The notes: a model not told the origin generated them from the letters alone. A stretch of 64,000 nucleotides of DNA from Phanerochaete sordida (GCA_019973155.2 BPQB01000013.1:186001-250000); one strand, 5' to 3'; positions 20,002 to 32,456 are shown, numbered from the stretch's first letter. Made by a program: numbers and translations.

Positions 20002-22335
20002 TCACCGGCTGCTGCTGCGGTCATCGTAATCAGGAGGAGTCGTCCGCTCCTTGCCGCCACCGTAGTCCAAACCCTCTACAGCGGGCGCGCTCCCGTCGAT
20101 ATCCTTGTACTTATTTTTGTTCCGTGGGCCCGTCGGCACGTTCGGCGGTAGCGGCGAGGCGGGTCGCACAGGCAAAGCTAAGAAGAGAGTCAGCCTTGAT
20201 CGTGGCGCGGTCCGAGCAACGGTGAGAACGTACGTCGACCTCTTGCTGCGTATCCTCCGCCACGAGCGCCACGCAATGGCACTTGCTGAGCCATCCCCCG
20301 GCCTCGGAAGTGACCAGGCGTGCCCCCGCGCGTCGGCGTCGAACCCGCGCCTGGGGCGGCACCTCCGTCGGCGCCGGGATACATCTGCTGGCCCATCTGC
20401 TGGCTCATGTCGCCGCCCTGCGTGCAAATGAGCCATCAAGCACCCATCTCGCGAACGCCCCACGGCGAACTCACCTGCATGCCAAACTCGCCCATTGGCA
20501 TCTGGCCGCCCTGGCCAGGCACGCCGCCGTTGAAGCCTTCGCCGCCCGCCATGCCCATCGGCATGTCCGGCGTCGCACGCCCCTGCATCTGTCCTTGGCC
20601 ACCTGAACTCATTGCAACGCCGCCGCTCAGCGCTCCGCCATTCATAGCTTGACCACCCATGCCGGGCCCTCCCATACCTTGTCCCGCCATGCCCTGGCCT
20701 GGCATGCCCTGTCCGCCCATCCCCTGCCCGCCCATGCCTGGCCCGCCCATGCCCTCGCCGCCCATGCCTGGACCCATACCCATGTTCATGCCCTGCCCGC
20801 CCATGCCCATGCCCATGTCGGCGGGCATGTCCATCATGCCGCCCATCATCGGGCCCATGTTCATCATGGGGTTCATCATCCCGCCGTTCATGTTCATGCC
20901 GCCAGGCATCATGCCCCCGCCTCCCGGAGCGTTGCCTCCAGGACCCATCATGGAAGCACCGGCGATGACCATGGTCCTGATTTCGGGTGGGAGGTTGTTG
21001 ATCTGGTCCTCGGGCATGCCGGCGAAATTCTACAGAGAACAGTGGTCAGTCTCTCGCCGTGCACCTGGACCAGAGCGTGGGTGGAGCTGGCAGGCGAACG
21101 CGGCAGACAGCGAGGGGGATAACTCTGAAACTGGGTACGCACCAGGACAGCAGCCTTCAGCATGCCAGCCGTGTCTCCCATCTCCTTTCGCCGATGGCAG
21201 TAAGCCTCCCACGAAATCTCGTCGAAGCCGTAGTTGAACCAGTCGCTGATGTCGGACCCAGGTCGCCGCCATGCCTTGTCTGACAGGGCAGCGAGGTCGA
21301 CCTCCAGGATAGACTGGCCATTGAAGGTTCCCGGGACCTCTGGGTCTATTTGCGGGTGCGACGGTGGCGCTGTTGCAGGAGGTAATGTGTTGGGGTCTAC
21401 ACCATCTGCAGGCTTCTGCTGTTCTTGCGTCGCAGATTGGGGGGCAGGCGTCGTAGGCGTCGGCGTAGACTGTGACGGCCCTGGTGTTGACTGAGGCGCG
21501 GGCGGTTTTGTCACGCTCCCTCGTTCGCGAGGGGTATACTCGGTCGTGAGCGATGGTGCGGGGGCTTGTTGAGCTAATGGTTGGTGTGAGGACAACGTGA
21601 CGTCGCATACGTGGTAGAGAACGCACGTCTGGTAGGAGTAGAGAACGACCCTGAGGGCCGGCCTGACTGAGGGCGCTGCTGTCTGTTGGGAAATATAGGT
21701 CATGCGGCTTCATAGGCTGACTTGGGCGTACCTGAAGTCCAGAGAGCGGGTTGGAGCCTCCATGATGATTTCGACATCCTAGGGCAAAGGAGTTCATAGT
21801 CTGTGCGCCAAGTAGGTTGCTTTGCACGTACGTCGTCGCTATCCTCTTCTTCCTCTTCGTCGCCCTCTTCCTCTCCCTCACCGTCCCCTCCTTCCTCTTC
21901 CTCCCCGGCACCACTCTCTCCAGCATCTTCTTCGCCAGTGCCGTTTGCTTCATCGGCAGCCTTTGCTTCTAAATGCGCGACGACACCATTGCTTGTCGCG
22001 AAAGCTTCGACTTGGTCGAGCGGTATACTAGCCAGCTTGGTGAGGACGCAGTCTCAAGGAAGGCCATGGCACATATTCACTCACGGTTGCGGTTGAGGGA
22101 CTATGGGTCACGCGTGTTAGGGTTGAAAAGCATAACATTGACAGGAAATACACATGATGACTAAACAGAGCGTTGGAACTCGAACGGTCTGTTCTTACCA
22201 GGTGCTGGTGCGGCGGGCGCAGGCTTCGGAGGTTCCTCCGTCTCAGCGGAGTCGCCGTAGAGAAAACGGTCGTCGTCGTCGTCCCTACATCGGCTCAGTA
22301 CAAGGATGCGTTTTGAAAGGTCTGGACACGTACAT
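20002..22335 (-). CDS. FIP1: Fip1, pre-mRNA cleavage and polyadenylation factor subunit
   Basis: Ten exons on the minus strand: 22335-22334, 22284-22199, 22100-22085, 22027-21832, 21778-21732, 21682-21627, 21573-21143, 21029-20475, 20417-20234 and 20177-20002; 582 aa. The first coding exon supplies only AT of the start codon. The N-terminus (MDDDDDRFLYGDSAET) and a Glu-rich tract are acidic, followed by DVEIIMEAPTRSLDF. The Fip1 motif is at about residues 230-277: LSDKAWRRPGSDISDWFNYG, then FDEISWEAYC. After it comes a Met/Gly/Pro-rich domain (about 280-463) with repeated GMGGPGM/GQGM units, an RG-rich piece and a conserved C-terminus (NVPTGPRNKNKYKDIDG, GLDYGGG). Fip1 links poly(A) polymerase to the cleavage and polyadenylation factor. 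The gene is divergent from the Syo1-like gene. Confidence 0.92.
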
Positions 22336-22766
22336 TGAGAGGTAGGCGTGTACGGAGGTTGGTGGTTTGTTGGCAGGCCAAACGAAGTGTGCAATTGCGT
22401 TTGGCGCACGGGCGCATATTGGGCGTCTGTTGAAGCTTACTGGGTAAGATGGAGTAAGAACGCGGTCTAGGATTAAAAGGTAAGGAATAAGCCGAGGCTT
22501 TAGTGGCCTTAGCTTACTACATCATTTTCCCTTGTTATCCCTCGGCAACTCAACGTGCAGGCGTCTCTTCAGAAGTCAGTTCCGCCGAGCTCATTTGCGC
22601 TTCCAAATTTTCTACCGCAAACACAGGCTTCATCTTGTCTTGGCTCACTACTTAAGCCGTCTGTGAGGCTTTCTTACGACCTACTTTACGACATTGCCGC
22701 ATATCCTCGGAAACCCACCCACCACGACCTTACTAGAACGTCTGCACCCCTACACAAGCAGCTACC
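22336..22766. promoter_or_regulatory. Divergent promoter of Fip1 and Syo1-like genes
   Basis: About 430 bp between the two start codons. It is expected to contain both promoters and 5' untranslated regions; no clear TATA box was seen. Confidence 0.4.
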
Positions 22767-25367
22767 ATGGGCAAGTCTCAGAAGAAACGTCAGATGCGTA
22801 GGCACAACCCCGTGCGCGTGCCAGATTCGCATTTACCGAAGGGGCTCGACTCCGCATCTGCATCCTCGTCGAAACGCGAGGCTATTTTGCCTATCATGCA
22901 GAAGGCACGTTCCAAAGCGATATAGGAAACGTATTTATTGACCGGCGAAGTAGATGGAGAGCCCGGACGCGGCGGAGCGCAAATGGGCGTGTGTCGCTGT
23001 GTCAAACCTCATTCAAAATGACCCATCCACGCGCCGTCTCCTCCAGGGCAAGGACATTGTCGGTACCCTGATAACTAGACTGTCGGATAGCGAAGAAGAA
23101 GTGGTTGTGGAGGCTGCAGGCTCATTACGGTACGTACGCCACATAGTGCAATACGGGCAGGTCTCACATCTGAACGCGCAGAAACCTCTGTATTGACGGT
23201 GGCTACGACATTTGTGCCGAAATGTACAACAAGAACATCCTATCCCCACTGAAGACCTTCATTCCCAAAGTACGCCTAGATGCTGCTTCCTGCGTGCAGT
23301 CCAGCTAACAACCTTGCTCGCAGATCTCCGGTATACTATCGCAGTACTTGGAGAACCCGAAAACTGCTCCAGAGAACGCTCAGAAGCTTGTCTACGAGTT
23401 CGCCGACAATGTCATCACCATCTTGTGGTGCCTCTCGTGAGTAAAGTTCAGCTGTCAGCGTTGGAGAAGCCTCAGGCTAACAATACCAGAGAGACTTCGA
23501 ACAAGGCGCTGAATGCCATCAACCAAATCGGCCTGGTCCCCTTCCTCATGTCGTTCTTGGGGTCTAAGGACAAATTGCTGCTCTCTACTATTACGTCTGC
23601 AGGTGCGTCTCACCGCGCGAGACCCACCAATTGACGCCTGACGATGCGGCATGCCAGCACAATCCCTGTACGTTCTCACCGATGATAACCCACCGATCAG
23701 TAACGAAGTGCGGTCAAACGGGGAGTACACGGCCTGCCTTTTGGCAATCGCTCGGGGGGACGAGGAGACCAGGAAGCCCAATGGAAAGGGCAAAGATGTC
23801 TCAGACGACCGCGAGACCGCGTTGCGCGTCCTGTGCACTGGTGAGAATAACAGATGCTTGTGTGCTTCGTTGGTCGTCTGACATTATGCTCTAGGTATCC
23901 TGAGGAATGTCTCACCCATTCCCCCGCCGTCAGTCGCGGCTATGGTTGACATTGACAACGAGTTGATATTGCCTACGCTGCTACCGGTGATCTCCTCAGT
24001 GTCCCTGTCAGAAATCTCACAACGAGTACAAGAGCTGATTGCGCAAGAGGTGAGACCAATTTATCTCCGTTGCGTGAATGGGTGCTCAAATGCAGAGAAC
24101 AGGATGCCGTCCCGGAGATGGAGAAACTCTCTCTGAAGGGTACTCCAAAAAGTGATCATAAGAGTCCAGCGGAGCTTGAGCTCGAGCGGCTCGAACGGCA
24201 CATGCGAACCGTACAACTGGCTGTCGAGATCCTTACGGGTGTCTCCGCGACACTTCCTGACCCTGAACCGGAGGTAGAAGACGATGCTGAGGCGCAGGAT
24301 GGTACGTAAATTCGAAATCAGTCAGCCACTGGCCCAATGACAGCTGCGCTTCTAGACGGGATGGACGAAGACGGTGACGACGAGGCCGAGGGCTCTGACG
24401 AAGAAGCCGACATAGAGCCACAGCCCCAAAGAAACGCTGCGCCGTCAGCGCTCCCGACTATCGTCGAGCCGCTTCTTGCACTAATCCAGCCCACGCCGCT
24501 GTCCTTCCCACCCACGGCTGGTGCAGCGTCACCGCACCCTCCGACGACCTCGGCGCTGAGCGCAATCCACATCTGCGCCCTCGAATGTCTCAATAACATA
24601 TTCCTGTCGCTTGCGACGCCTGCGCAACTCCAGGGCCGAGGATTCGCGTCCGACGCGGATAGAGAGGCAGGACCGAAGATCTGGGACGCCGTCTGGCGCG
24701 CCCTTGCCGCCGTGGGAACCGACGTCGATGGCCCAGGCCAGGAGCGTCGGCGCGACGTGTGGCAGATTGGTGTCGGTGTCCTCTGGGGCATTGCCATCCT
24801 GTGGAAGGGTATTCTGGTGGGTGTTTGACCTGCGGGGTCCTCATTAGGTGCAGCTGTGTCTAATACCCCGATTTTTCGTAGGTGCCGCAGGTGGAGCAGG
24901 TCAACGTTTTGGTGCAGCTCTGCACGGCCGCCTCCGACCCGGCAGTGAAAGTCAAGTGCATTGGCACTCTGGAGTGTCTCGCACAGCATCCGCAGTCTAT
25001 TGACGGCAATCGGGTGCGCGAGGTCTTCTCATTGTCCCTGGCTGTGCACCGCTGACCCGTGCGATTACCGCAGATGATATCGCAGTTCCTGGTTTCGCTC
25101 CTCGCGCAGCCGGCGGCGGTGCCCACGGAGCCCCTTCTGCAGGCCGCGTCCGCGCTCATCGACATCTACTCGGACGAGACGGCGCCGTACGACGTCGTCT
25201 TCCGGCAGGGCGGCTACCTGCAGGCCCTCACGGCCGCCGTCGAGCCGGTGCGCAAGGTCGTCCGCGGCATCGACCGCAAGCGCGAGCGCGACCTGCGCCG
25301 GCGCGGCGAGGAGGTGCGCGACAACCTCGTCGCGTTCGTCGAGTACCGCCGCGCGCTGCGCCTGTAG
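22767..25367 (+). CDS. SYO1: Syo1/HEATR3-like ARM/HEAT-repeat symportin
   Basis: Eleven exons: 22767-22904, 22954-23129, 23182-23269, 23324-23436, 23490-23602, 23658-23840, 23895-24049, 24103-24301, 24356-24816, 24882-25013 and 25074-25367; 683 aa. Intron 1 has a GC donor (GCACGT). The start MGKSQKKRQMRRHNP is the basic N-terminus typical of the family. Helical repeats follow (ERKWACVAVSNLIQND, LITRLSDSEEEVVVEAAGSL, TSNKALNAINQIGLVPFL), interrupted by an acidic loop (DGMDEDGDDEAEGSDEE). In yeast Syo1 binds Rpl5 and Rpl11 and carries them with the importin Kap104 to the nucleolus for 5S RNP assembly. Family assignment rests on the N-terminus, repeats and acidic loop. Confidence 0.87.
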
Positions 25368-26381
25368 GCGGGCGAGCGCGCCTGCCCGAGCGCGGGAGCT
25401 CGCGTAACCGCGATGACGCCGGCACTGGAGCGCGGCAGCCTCGGATGCACGACCCTGCCTCGATCGTAGTAAAACGCTGTCGCTGTCTCAGATAATGTGA
25501 CGTCTCCGGGGCAGCCTTCGCCCTCGGCCGCCCAAGTGTGAAGATCGCGTCTCGGTGGGTCCCGGCTGTGAGCGGGGCCGTGGCAGCACTGCGCATGAGA
25601 AAGTGCCTCGACAAGTGCAGTTAGCAGTGTACCCGGTGTAGCAGGTGCCTGGGCCAAGAATAAAGGGATCTTCGTGTCTTGTTGTGGTGTCCCTTTCCGT
25701 GGAGTTTGAGGGCATGGGATCACACATCTTTTCTGCTGTCCATTGATATGAACGCGTTAATCTGAGTCGTGAGTGGACCATGCCCGATAGCGTTCCCATT
25801 CAAGCGGATCTCGCGGTCCACCGCACATCTTCTTCACGCTTACACATCACCGTAGCTGACTACGAGCCCTCCGTGGCATTGTTCGCCGCCGACGTTGCGC
25901 CTGGCTCGGTGACTACGTCGCAATTTGACAGCATTTTTCTTTATATCACCGCGATGTAGTCAGAATTGGCCCAAGATGAGGGTAAGTTTGAGCACCTTGT
26001 ACAACACGACGGGGCGTAGCCAGGCTACTTGTTTGAAGGTCATTCTACTCCGCCGATGCCGCGGGCAGAGGGAGACTTTCCAACCTACTGGATCCAGATT
26101 AAGGTGGGCTCCTGCCAATTCGAGACGATGGGCATGGTAGCGGCCACGTGACAGCGCGTTCTGAGCGCGTTTCTTCCCACGGTTCTGATCAACGCGTCTG
26201 TTCGCTTCGTCGCTGTTTTCTGTTTGTCCTTCGACGTCTCCCACAGCGAGCACGCCATCCCAGACGACCTCGAGCGCCTCTCTTGAATAACCCACGTGAC
26301 CGCCGCTATCTCCCTCTCGAACCCTGCGCTTGAGAGTGTCCAATTCATCCCTGCCGCCAACGTCCACTCAACCTTCTTGCC
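25368..26381. other. Intergenic, 1.0 kb
   Basis: This lies between two genes on the same strand. It contains the 3' region of the Syo1-like gene and the promoter of the TPX2-like gene. No coding signal, repeat or RNA gene is recognised. Confidence 0.5.
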
Positions 26382-29300
26382 ATGGACGACTCCGATACGT
26401 CGTTTCAAATACCAGCCGCCTCATCCAGCAATCTCCTCGCAGACGATACCATTGGCTTTCTGGACGATGCGGACATGACCGTCGCAACCCCAGTCGCGAC
26501 CCGGACGAGGCCCGCCAAGGCCGAGAACCCGTTGACCCTCGCAGAGCTCACACCACGCTCGAAGAGGTCCAGAGCGACGCCGCAGGTCACGCTGCGAAGA
26601 TCCCCCCGAAAGCATCGCAGTACAGCCGCCATACCTTCGCCGCTGAAGCAGAACGTTGCAGCCGATCTGAGCGCTGCCATGGAAGACACGCTCTCGCCTT
26701 TCAAGCGGCCGCTGGACCAGTCATTCCAGATCCCGACCATGGCGAACGCGACTGCGGACCTCCTCATGATGCAGGACGGCGAATCTATGTTTGGCCGGGG
26801 CGAAGACACCACCTTTGGAGAGGGGCCTGCCCTCGTTACGCCGCAGGGGGCTCAGGAGCCCACGAAGCCTCTCGCCCTCAGCGAGCTCGACTCTCTCCAC
26901 AACAATCCGCAGCAGCTATCCCCGCCCCGATCAGGCTCGCTATCGGACCAGCAAGAACCTAAGGCTGCATGTACCCCTAAAAGGGTCAACAGATACGAGA
27001 GTCCACGCTCACCGTCGCCTACACCGATTCGCACTGGCTTCGCGACCCTGCAGGAGACGGTCGAGACCTTCGCGTCCGAGGGCATCGCAGAGCAGCCTAG
27101 ACACGCTCAAGACGACATCGAAGCTGCGCCAAGTTCGCCGCCGCCACAGTCGGTCGAGTTCGAAGAGCGCACCTCGCACGGTTTGATTAATTTGCCTGTT
27201 GACAAGCCACTTGGAGAAATAGTTCCAGCAGAACGTTCTTCCCCGGGCACACTGACCGACATCACGTCTCCTGCGCCTGTGGATCGACAGGCGCAGGATG
27301 CTGCGGAGGATCGCGCTCCTGAAGTGCTACAGCAGCCTGTAAGTTATCATATCCGGATACGTTCCAGGCCGCCCTTACTGACCGTGCCTGATCTGCGCTC
27401 CCCGATTGACATTCCCAGGCTACCGCCGTCGCGAACAGCGCCATCGTGAAACCATTGAAGCGTCGAAGCTCTGTTGCCACACGCGGCGGCGCACCGAAGC
27501 CCACCAAGATCGCAAGCGCACGCCGACGGGCTCGTACATCCTCCGTGGCTTCGTGCGACGCTCCGACAAACGTGGCACCTCCGCCCGCTGGACCATCTTC
27601 CCAGGGCCTTAGTGCTGTCTCAGAGATGGACGCTGTGTTCGAACCTGAGGGACCACGCGGCGGCGCACCGTCTCCCGACATGACCGGGTAAGTGTCTGGC
27701 AGAGCTTAATATGAGCGTTCATACAGCGGCGCGTACTCACGACAATGTCTGCATTGCTTCATTCAGATTATCCCCCTCGGGCGATATGCTCGTAGATCCA
27801 GCCGTTCTCCCCAGCGTTCCTGCGCCGGCGTTGCAGCGGAGCCAACGGGAAGCTGAGTCCCAGCCCCTCGGAACATTTGCCAGCCCTGCGGACGAAAACC
27901 GCGATCTCGATTGCCCGGCTGTCGAGGAAGAGCTCGCGATAGAGCCCTCTGCGCCTTTATCCCCGAATGGCGACATCGCCATATCTGAGCCGGCGGATGC
28001 AGCGCTGGACCCGGTCATTGAACAACGCGACAACCTCTCGGTCGAACCGGTCCAGAATGATTCCATGGACGTCGATTCAGAGGAGCAGACGCCAGCCGTG
28101 CCAGCCTTGCCTGCGGTCCCCCTTTCCCCGATGCGACCTGCGACTAAACGCTCGGCGTCAGCTGCACAGAACGACCTGCCGGAAGAAGGACCAAAGCGGA
28201 AGAGAACGAAGGTCGCCCCATCGATTAATGCTGCGCGTGCGGCAGGCAGTCGTACGAACGGTCGTACGACACAGCCGAGGGCAAAGCCAAGGCCTGCCGT
28301 CGCAACCGCAACGTCCACCTTGGCCGCAAAGCGTTCGGTGCGCGTCCTGCGGTCTTCGCGCTTGAAGAACGCCTCTGCGGCGTCTTCTTCGCTGTCAAAG
28401 TCCTCTGGCAGCGACAGCAAACCCGGGCTATCGTCGAGCGGAACAAGCACTGCGAGCCACGACGTCGGTGATAGCTCTGCCTCGGCTAATGCAGAGAAGC
28501 CTGCTCTCAGGACCGAAGCGGCAAACAAGCCTCCGGTGCAGCGCAGTCACCTGACGGCGTCGTCTGGCAGCAGCAGCACTCTCACAGTGCCAGTGCCATT
28601 CAACCTGCACGCTTCGGGCTCTTCTTCCGTGCAGGCACGCCCCGCCGCAGGTAAATCAGTTCCCGGTGCACATGATGCGGGGAAACAACGGCAGGCTCCG
28701 CCACCAGCCCCCGCAGCGAAATCAATGGGACGCAGCGACGGAAGCACACAGATGCGCAAGGCTGCTCGAATGCCGATCCCTGAACGATTGGTGAGTGACA
28801 TCCTTGTGTTTCATTTCCCCTGCTCCAGTGCACTTCAGTCCGTTTCCGCACGGGACATGGCGTGGTAGATGCGTGCACGGTCCTGTGCCCGGGTTTGCCA
28901 CCCAACTTTTACGTATCGCGATCACTGCCTCACCACTTGACTTTCGATCGTGTTCCAAATCTGCACGCATCTCTATTGCCCATTGCTCGTTCCTGTCAAG
29001 CGCTGCCTTCATCTCGCCTGAACGCAGCGAAAATTGTCTCTGTGGCACTCGCTGACCGTAACGTCCCTCCACTCCAGACCGCGTCGCAGCCGGCTGTCGC
29101 AGCGAAATTGACGAAGCCGATCGAGTTCCACTTCCACTCCGAGGCCCGCATCGAGGCGCGCAAGGCCGGCGACGGCAGCACCGCGAGGCGTCCGCGCGAC
29201 CCTGCGCTCGCCATCCCCGACTTCGCGGCGCTGCAGGCACAGCACGCCGAGGCGGTGGCCGCGGGGCGCCGCCAGGCCGTGCACCCGACGGTGCCCGTGC

Positions 29301-29530
29301 CGCTCCCGCTGCACACCGAGGCCCGCGCGCACGACCGCGAGCGGTTCGACGAGGGCCGGCGCGCGCGCGAGGCGGCGCTCGAGGCGCAGCGCGAGGCGGC
29401 GCGCCGCGCGCAGGAGGCCCGCGACGAGGAGGAGGTGCGCGAGCTCCGGCGGCGCGCCGTGCCCCGGGCGCACGAGGTCCCGGAGTGGTACGCGCACGCG
29501 CCGAAGCGGTCCCACGACGCGTCGACGTAG
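26382..29530 (+). CDS. TPX2-domain spindle-associated protein
   Basis: Exons 26382-27338, 27419-27687, 27767-28790 and 29078-29530 form one frame of 900 aa. The N-terminal 700 residues are Ser/Pro-rich and probably disordered, with basic SPRK/TPRSKR patches. The C-terminus carries TPX2-type elements: KPIEFHFHSEARIEARK and PLPLHTEARAHDRERFDEG, then a charged coiled coil (REAALEAQREAARRAQEARD) and a VPEWYAHAPKR end. TPX2 proteins bind microtubules and activate Aurora kinase during spindle assembly; the basidiomycete relatives are little studied. The last intron (28791-29077, 287 bp) is much longer than the others and may hide a small exon, for example near 28829-28864; the frame is consistent without it. 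An N-terminal Aurora-binding motif was not identified. Confidence 0.72.
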
Positions 29531-32106
29531 GGCGTGGGCGGGTGCGCCACGGGACCCACTATCGCGCGCATCGACATGCCAATGGGATTCGCACGCCCCG
29601 GCGCGGGCACTGCGATCTGGGGCAGCGATGGGGGCGATATGTGCTTGTGTGTGTGCGCGGGGCTCAGGTGATGGGTGCGTGCGACGCCGGGGACGCTGCG
29701 TTACGTGAGGGGGATCGCGAGATCGTGGCGGCGGGGCTGCTCGCGCGCGCAGGCGTGCGTCTGCATCGAGCAGGCCCGGCCGAAGAAGGCAATCGTGTAT
29801 GAATACGGCACACATGTCATGTAGACTCTCGACTGGAATCAGGTGCTCGAGGCCCAGCACCGCACGCCGGCGCAGCTGTCGCGCGCGAATTTCTCCTCGC
29901 CCTCGGGCGCGGGCGTGCGAGCGACATACGTCGATGGGGTTCGTGCGCGAAGCACTGGGCACACGACCACCGCGGAAGCTCCTCGACGGCCAGGCGCCGC
30001 GCGAAGGACGCGAAGCCGGACGAGCAGCGGGGCGGGCCCTTGGCAGCCAGGGCCCTGCGGCGGCTTCTGCGAGTCACGATTGCGTACAGGGGCGCACAAC
30101 GTTGCGGGGTCGCGCGCGCCGCCTGCGCGGGCGGGCGTCCCTGCCGGGTGCCACCACGATCGCACACCCGAACGCAATCGCCGTCGCGTGCGCACCGGGG
30201 GCCCGCGGAGGCTGCCTTTGCCTTTGGCGGTGCGGCGCGGTAATATGGGGCTGGGGCTCGCCCCCGGCGTGGCGGACGGGCAGCCAGGGACGCGGCGTCC
30301 CACGCACACGCCTGGCGTGCCACCCGGCGCGCGCGCCTGCACGTGCAGGCAGCACGAGGCGGGCGGTGTCGCCTGCAGCTGATTTCGCAGAGGCGTGGGG
30401 CACGGCCTGCCCGCTGCGGCGCGCCTGGCCCTGGGGCGATCGCAGCATCCAGGCCGCCGGGTCGCGGCGACGTCGCACACTCATCATCGGGCGCGCTGGC
30501 GAACATGGCCCGGGTGGCGAGGCGCACCGCATCACACATACGCAGCGCGCGCCTGCGAGCCCTCGCCCGGCGAGCGTATCACCTGCGCGCACTAGCGTGC
30601 GCAGAAAGAGGCCCGACTCGAACAGGGAATCGAAGCAGCCAGGGCGTGCATGCAGGGCCGGCGCGCGGGGTGTGGTGCGTCACAGGGCGCACCCGCCATT
30701 CGAGCAACCTAGCGCAACAGCGTCCGCGCACGCCTCTGGCTCGTCGTGCCGCGCGCCCAGGCGACTAGTGCGCGTCCGGGGGCAGCACCGCGTCGCGCCT
30801 CAGCTGACGCGCGCACGCCCCCGGGCACGCGTCGCGCTAGGCTGCGCGGGGAACCATGCCGCGCGCGGCCGAGCCGAGCTCAGACTGCCGCTCCCTGGTG
30901 CACGCCCCCGCCAAGACGCAGGGACTCTGTTGGGATGCGCGCGCGGGCTTTGGCCGGCTCGCGCGCACGCGCATGCGGCAGGAGGGGCTCGGACGGGCTG
31001 GGGGCGCACGTGCCAGAGCCCGCAGCGGCAGACGCGCTGGCAGCGTGGCGACGCGCGCACGCATGTCGCGGGGCGCTGCGTCCGGGGCCGGTGCTCGGTG
31101 TTTGCGACACAACAAGGCGAGAACAAGGCGGGCAGCTGGCGCCAGGGACCGTCACGGTGCCTGTCGATATATTCTGTCGATACGACTGTCTGCGTGGGTG
31201 CGCCGGGTCGTGTGACAGCGCTGCCGCACTGGGGTGGGGAGCACTGTTCAGCCCGCGAGGCAGCCCGCGGGGGCGTCGCACGGCGCACACCTCGAGGCCC
31301 GCGGCGAGTCTATCACACTGGGGGCGGTGCGCTGCCCGTCGTCACGTACCGGTGCAGCGGGGACGCTGGGTGCGGCGCCCTGGCGGGGGCGCCCGCGGGG
31401 AAGCTCGAGGCGACGTGGTGTGTGATGTGCACGCCGGGAGTGGCTGGCCGCAGACGTCGGACGGGCATTACACGAGGGTTACGTCCGGGCGCGCAGCTGC
31501 GGGTGGATTTCTGGATAGTGATTTCTGCGAGACGACGTCAGCCGCTAGCGGCTGGCGGGGGCGTGCAGACGCACCCGGGTGCGCGGGGGCTGGCCAGGGT
31601 CGCGCGGGCGGGCGCGCTAGGGCGGGGCGTGCATGGATGGGTGCCCCGGAAAGGCAGGAGAGGCGTTGGTGGCGTGGGGGCCCGGTGACCTGGAGAGGAG
31701 GCGATTCGACGGCAGGCGAGGACGCGTGCGGCCGTGCGCAGCAGGCAGCGAGGCGGGCTGCGAGGCGAGGAGGGGGGCCAGCAGGCCAGCAGGGAGATCG
31801 GCGGCGGGAGGCGGTCCACGGGAGACGTCCGTGGACCACGCGGCGGGCGGTCGTGCCGGTCTCTGTCGGCGCCCGTTTTGGGCTAGCGCGGGATCTGAGA
31901 TGTGGCTACCCCATAAATCTGAGATAGGCCGTATATTCCGGTGACGAGATATCATGCGGGGCAGAGCGCCCGGCAGTTGGGCCTTGTTTGTCCCGCGGCT
32001 CGTCGTCGCTCTGTGTTAGAGCTCGCGTCTGACTTGGCCTCTCTGCTCCTCCGTAGCACTCTCCTAAATCGAAATCACTCCGCCGTCCCATGCCGGCCCT
32101 CTCCAA
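29531..32106. other. CpG-rich, gene-poor stretch (left part)
   Basis: The sequence is visibly dominated by C and G with dense CG dinucleotides, so stop codons are rare and long frames open on both strands at once (for example 29799-31688 on plus and 29009-29962 on minus). None of them shows a domain, a splice pattern or sensible amino-acid use (Arg/Ala/Gly-rich in every frame). No repeats or terminal repeats of a transposon were recognised. Confidence 0.6.
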
Positions 32107-32110
32107 ATCA

Positions 32111-32118
32111 CTTAAATA
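32111..32118 (+). promoter_or_regulatory. TATA-like element of the 58-aa protein gene
   Basis: CTTAAATA about 115 bp upstream of the ATG at 32232, in a local drop of GC content. Between them lie CT-rich tracts and a run of CAC/TAC triplets (about 32173-32225), probably 5' untranslated sequence. Confidence 0.4.
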
Positions 32119-32231
32119 CCCCCTCCTCCTCCCCCTCCATCCCCTCCATCATCCGCCCTCCGACGTCCGTCCGCACAACCACTCGCACTACCACTACCAC
32201 TACCACTACCACCCACCACCACCCAGCAGCC

Positions 32232-32408
32232 ATGTGCTCCACTCTCGCCTGCAGCTCCGCTAGCCCTCGCTCCGCCGTGGCGCACACCCCCGTGCTCCTC
32301 CACAGCGGCGACCAGGCCGTCTGCACCAGCGCCGTCACGCACAACGCGCCCCAGTGCTGCCACTGCGGCTGGCGCGGCGACCACGCCCCGAACTGCCCGT
32401 TCCGGTGA
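32232..32408 (+). CDS. 58-aa Cys/His protein with zinc-knuckle-like C-terminus
   Basis: Single exon, 58 aa. The N-terminus is Ser/Ala-rich (MCSTLACSSASPRSAVAHTP); the C-terminus is PQCCHCGWRGDHAPNCPF. The spacing C42-x2-C45-x5-H51-x3-C55 has the same overall length as the CCHC zinc knuckle (C-x2-C-x4-H-x4-C), with the His one place later. Zinc binding is an inference. No signal peptide is seen. Support for a real gene: TATA-like element, pyrimidine- and CAC-rich leader, and a convincing intron in the 3' untranslated region just downstream. I do not recognise a named family; the function is unknown. It is the only convincing gene in the 8-kb CpG-rich stretch. Confidence 0.6.
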   Translation: MCSTLACSSASPRSAVAHTPVLLHSGDQAVCTSAVTHNAPQCCHCGWRGDHAPNCPFR

Positions 32409-32456
32409 ACGGACGCGGCCAGTTGTACTTGTAGCCCTCGTGTCTCTCTGCTCGCT

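Noticed and set aside
20640..20860. Short repeated units that could resemble a CRISPR array
   Set aside because: Eukaryotic coding repeat (GGM/GPGM codons) without spacers of constant length.
20659..21237. 192-codon antisense frame with PMP repeats
   Set aside because: Reverse complement of the Met/Gly repeat of Fip1, which has the conserved domain and splice support.
30600..30640. TTCGAGTC on the minus strand resembling a tRNA T-loop
   Set aside because: The stem does not pair well and no D or anticodon arm can be placed at the right distance.
29799..31688. 629-codon open frame on plus, with other long frames on both strands (e.g. 30746-31927, 33559-34827 minus, 33914-35233 minus)
   Set aside because: All frames of the region are open because stop codons are rare in CpG-dense DNA; the predicted proteins are Arg/Ala/Gly-rich without domain, homology pattern or splice logic.
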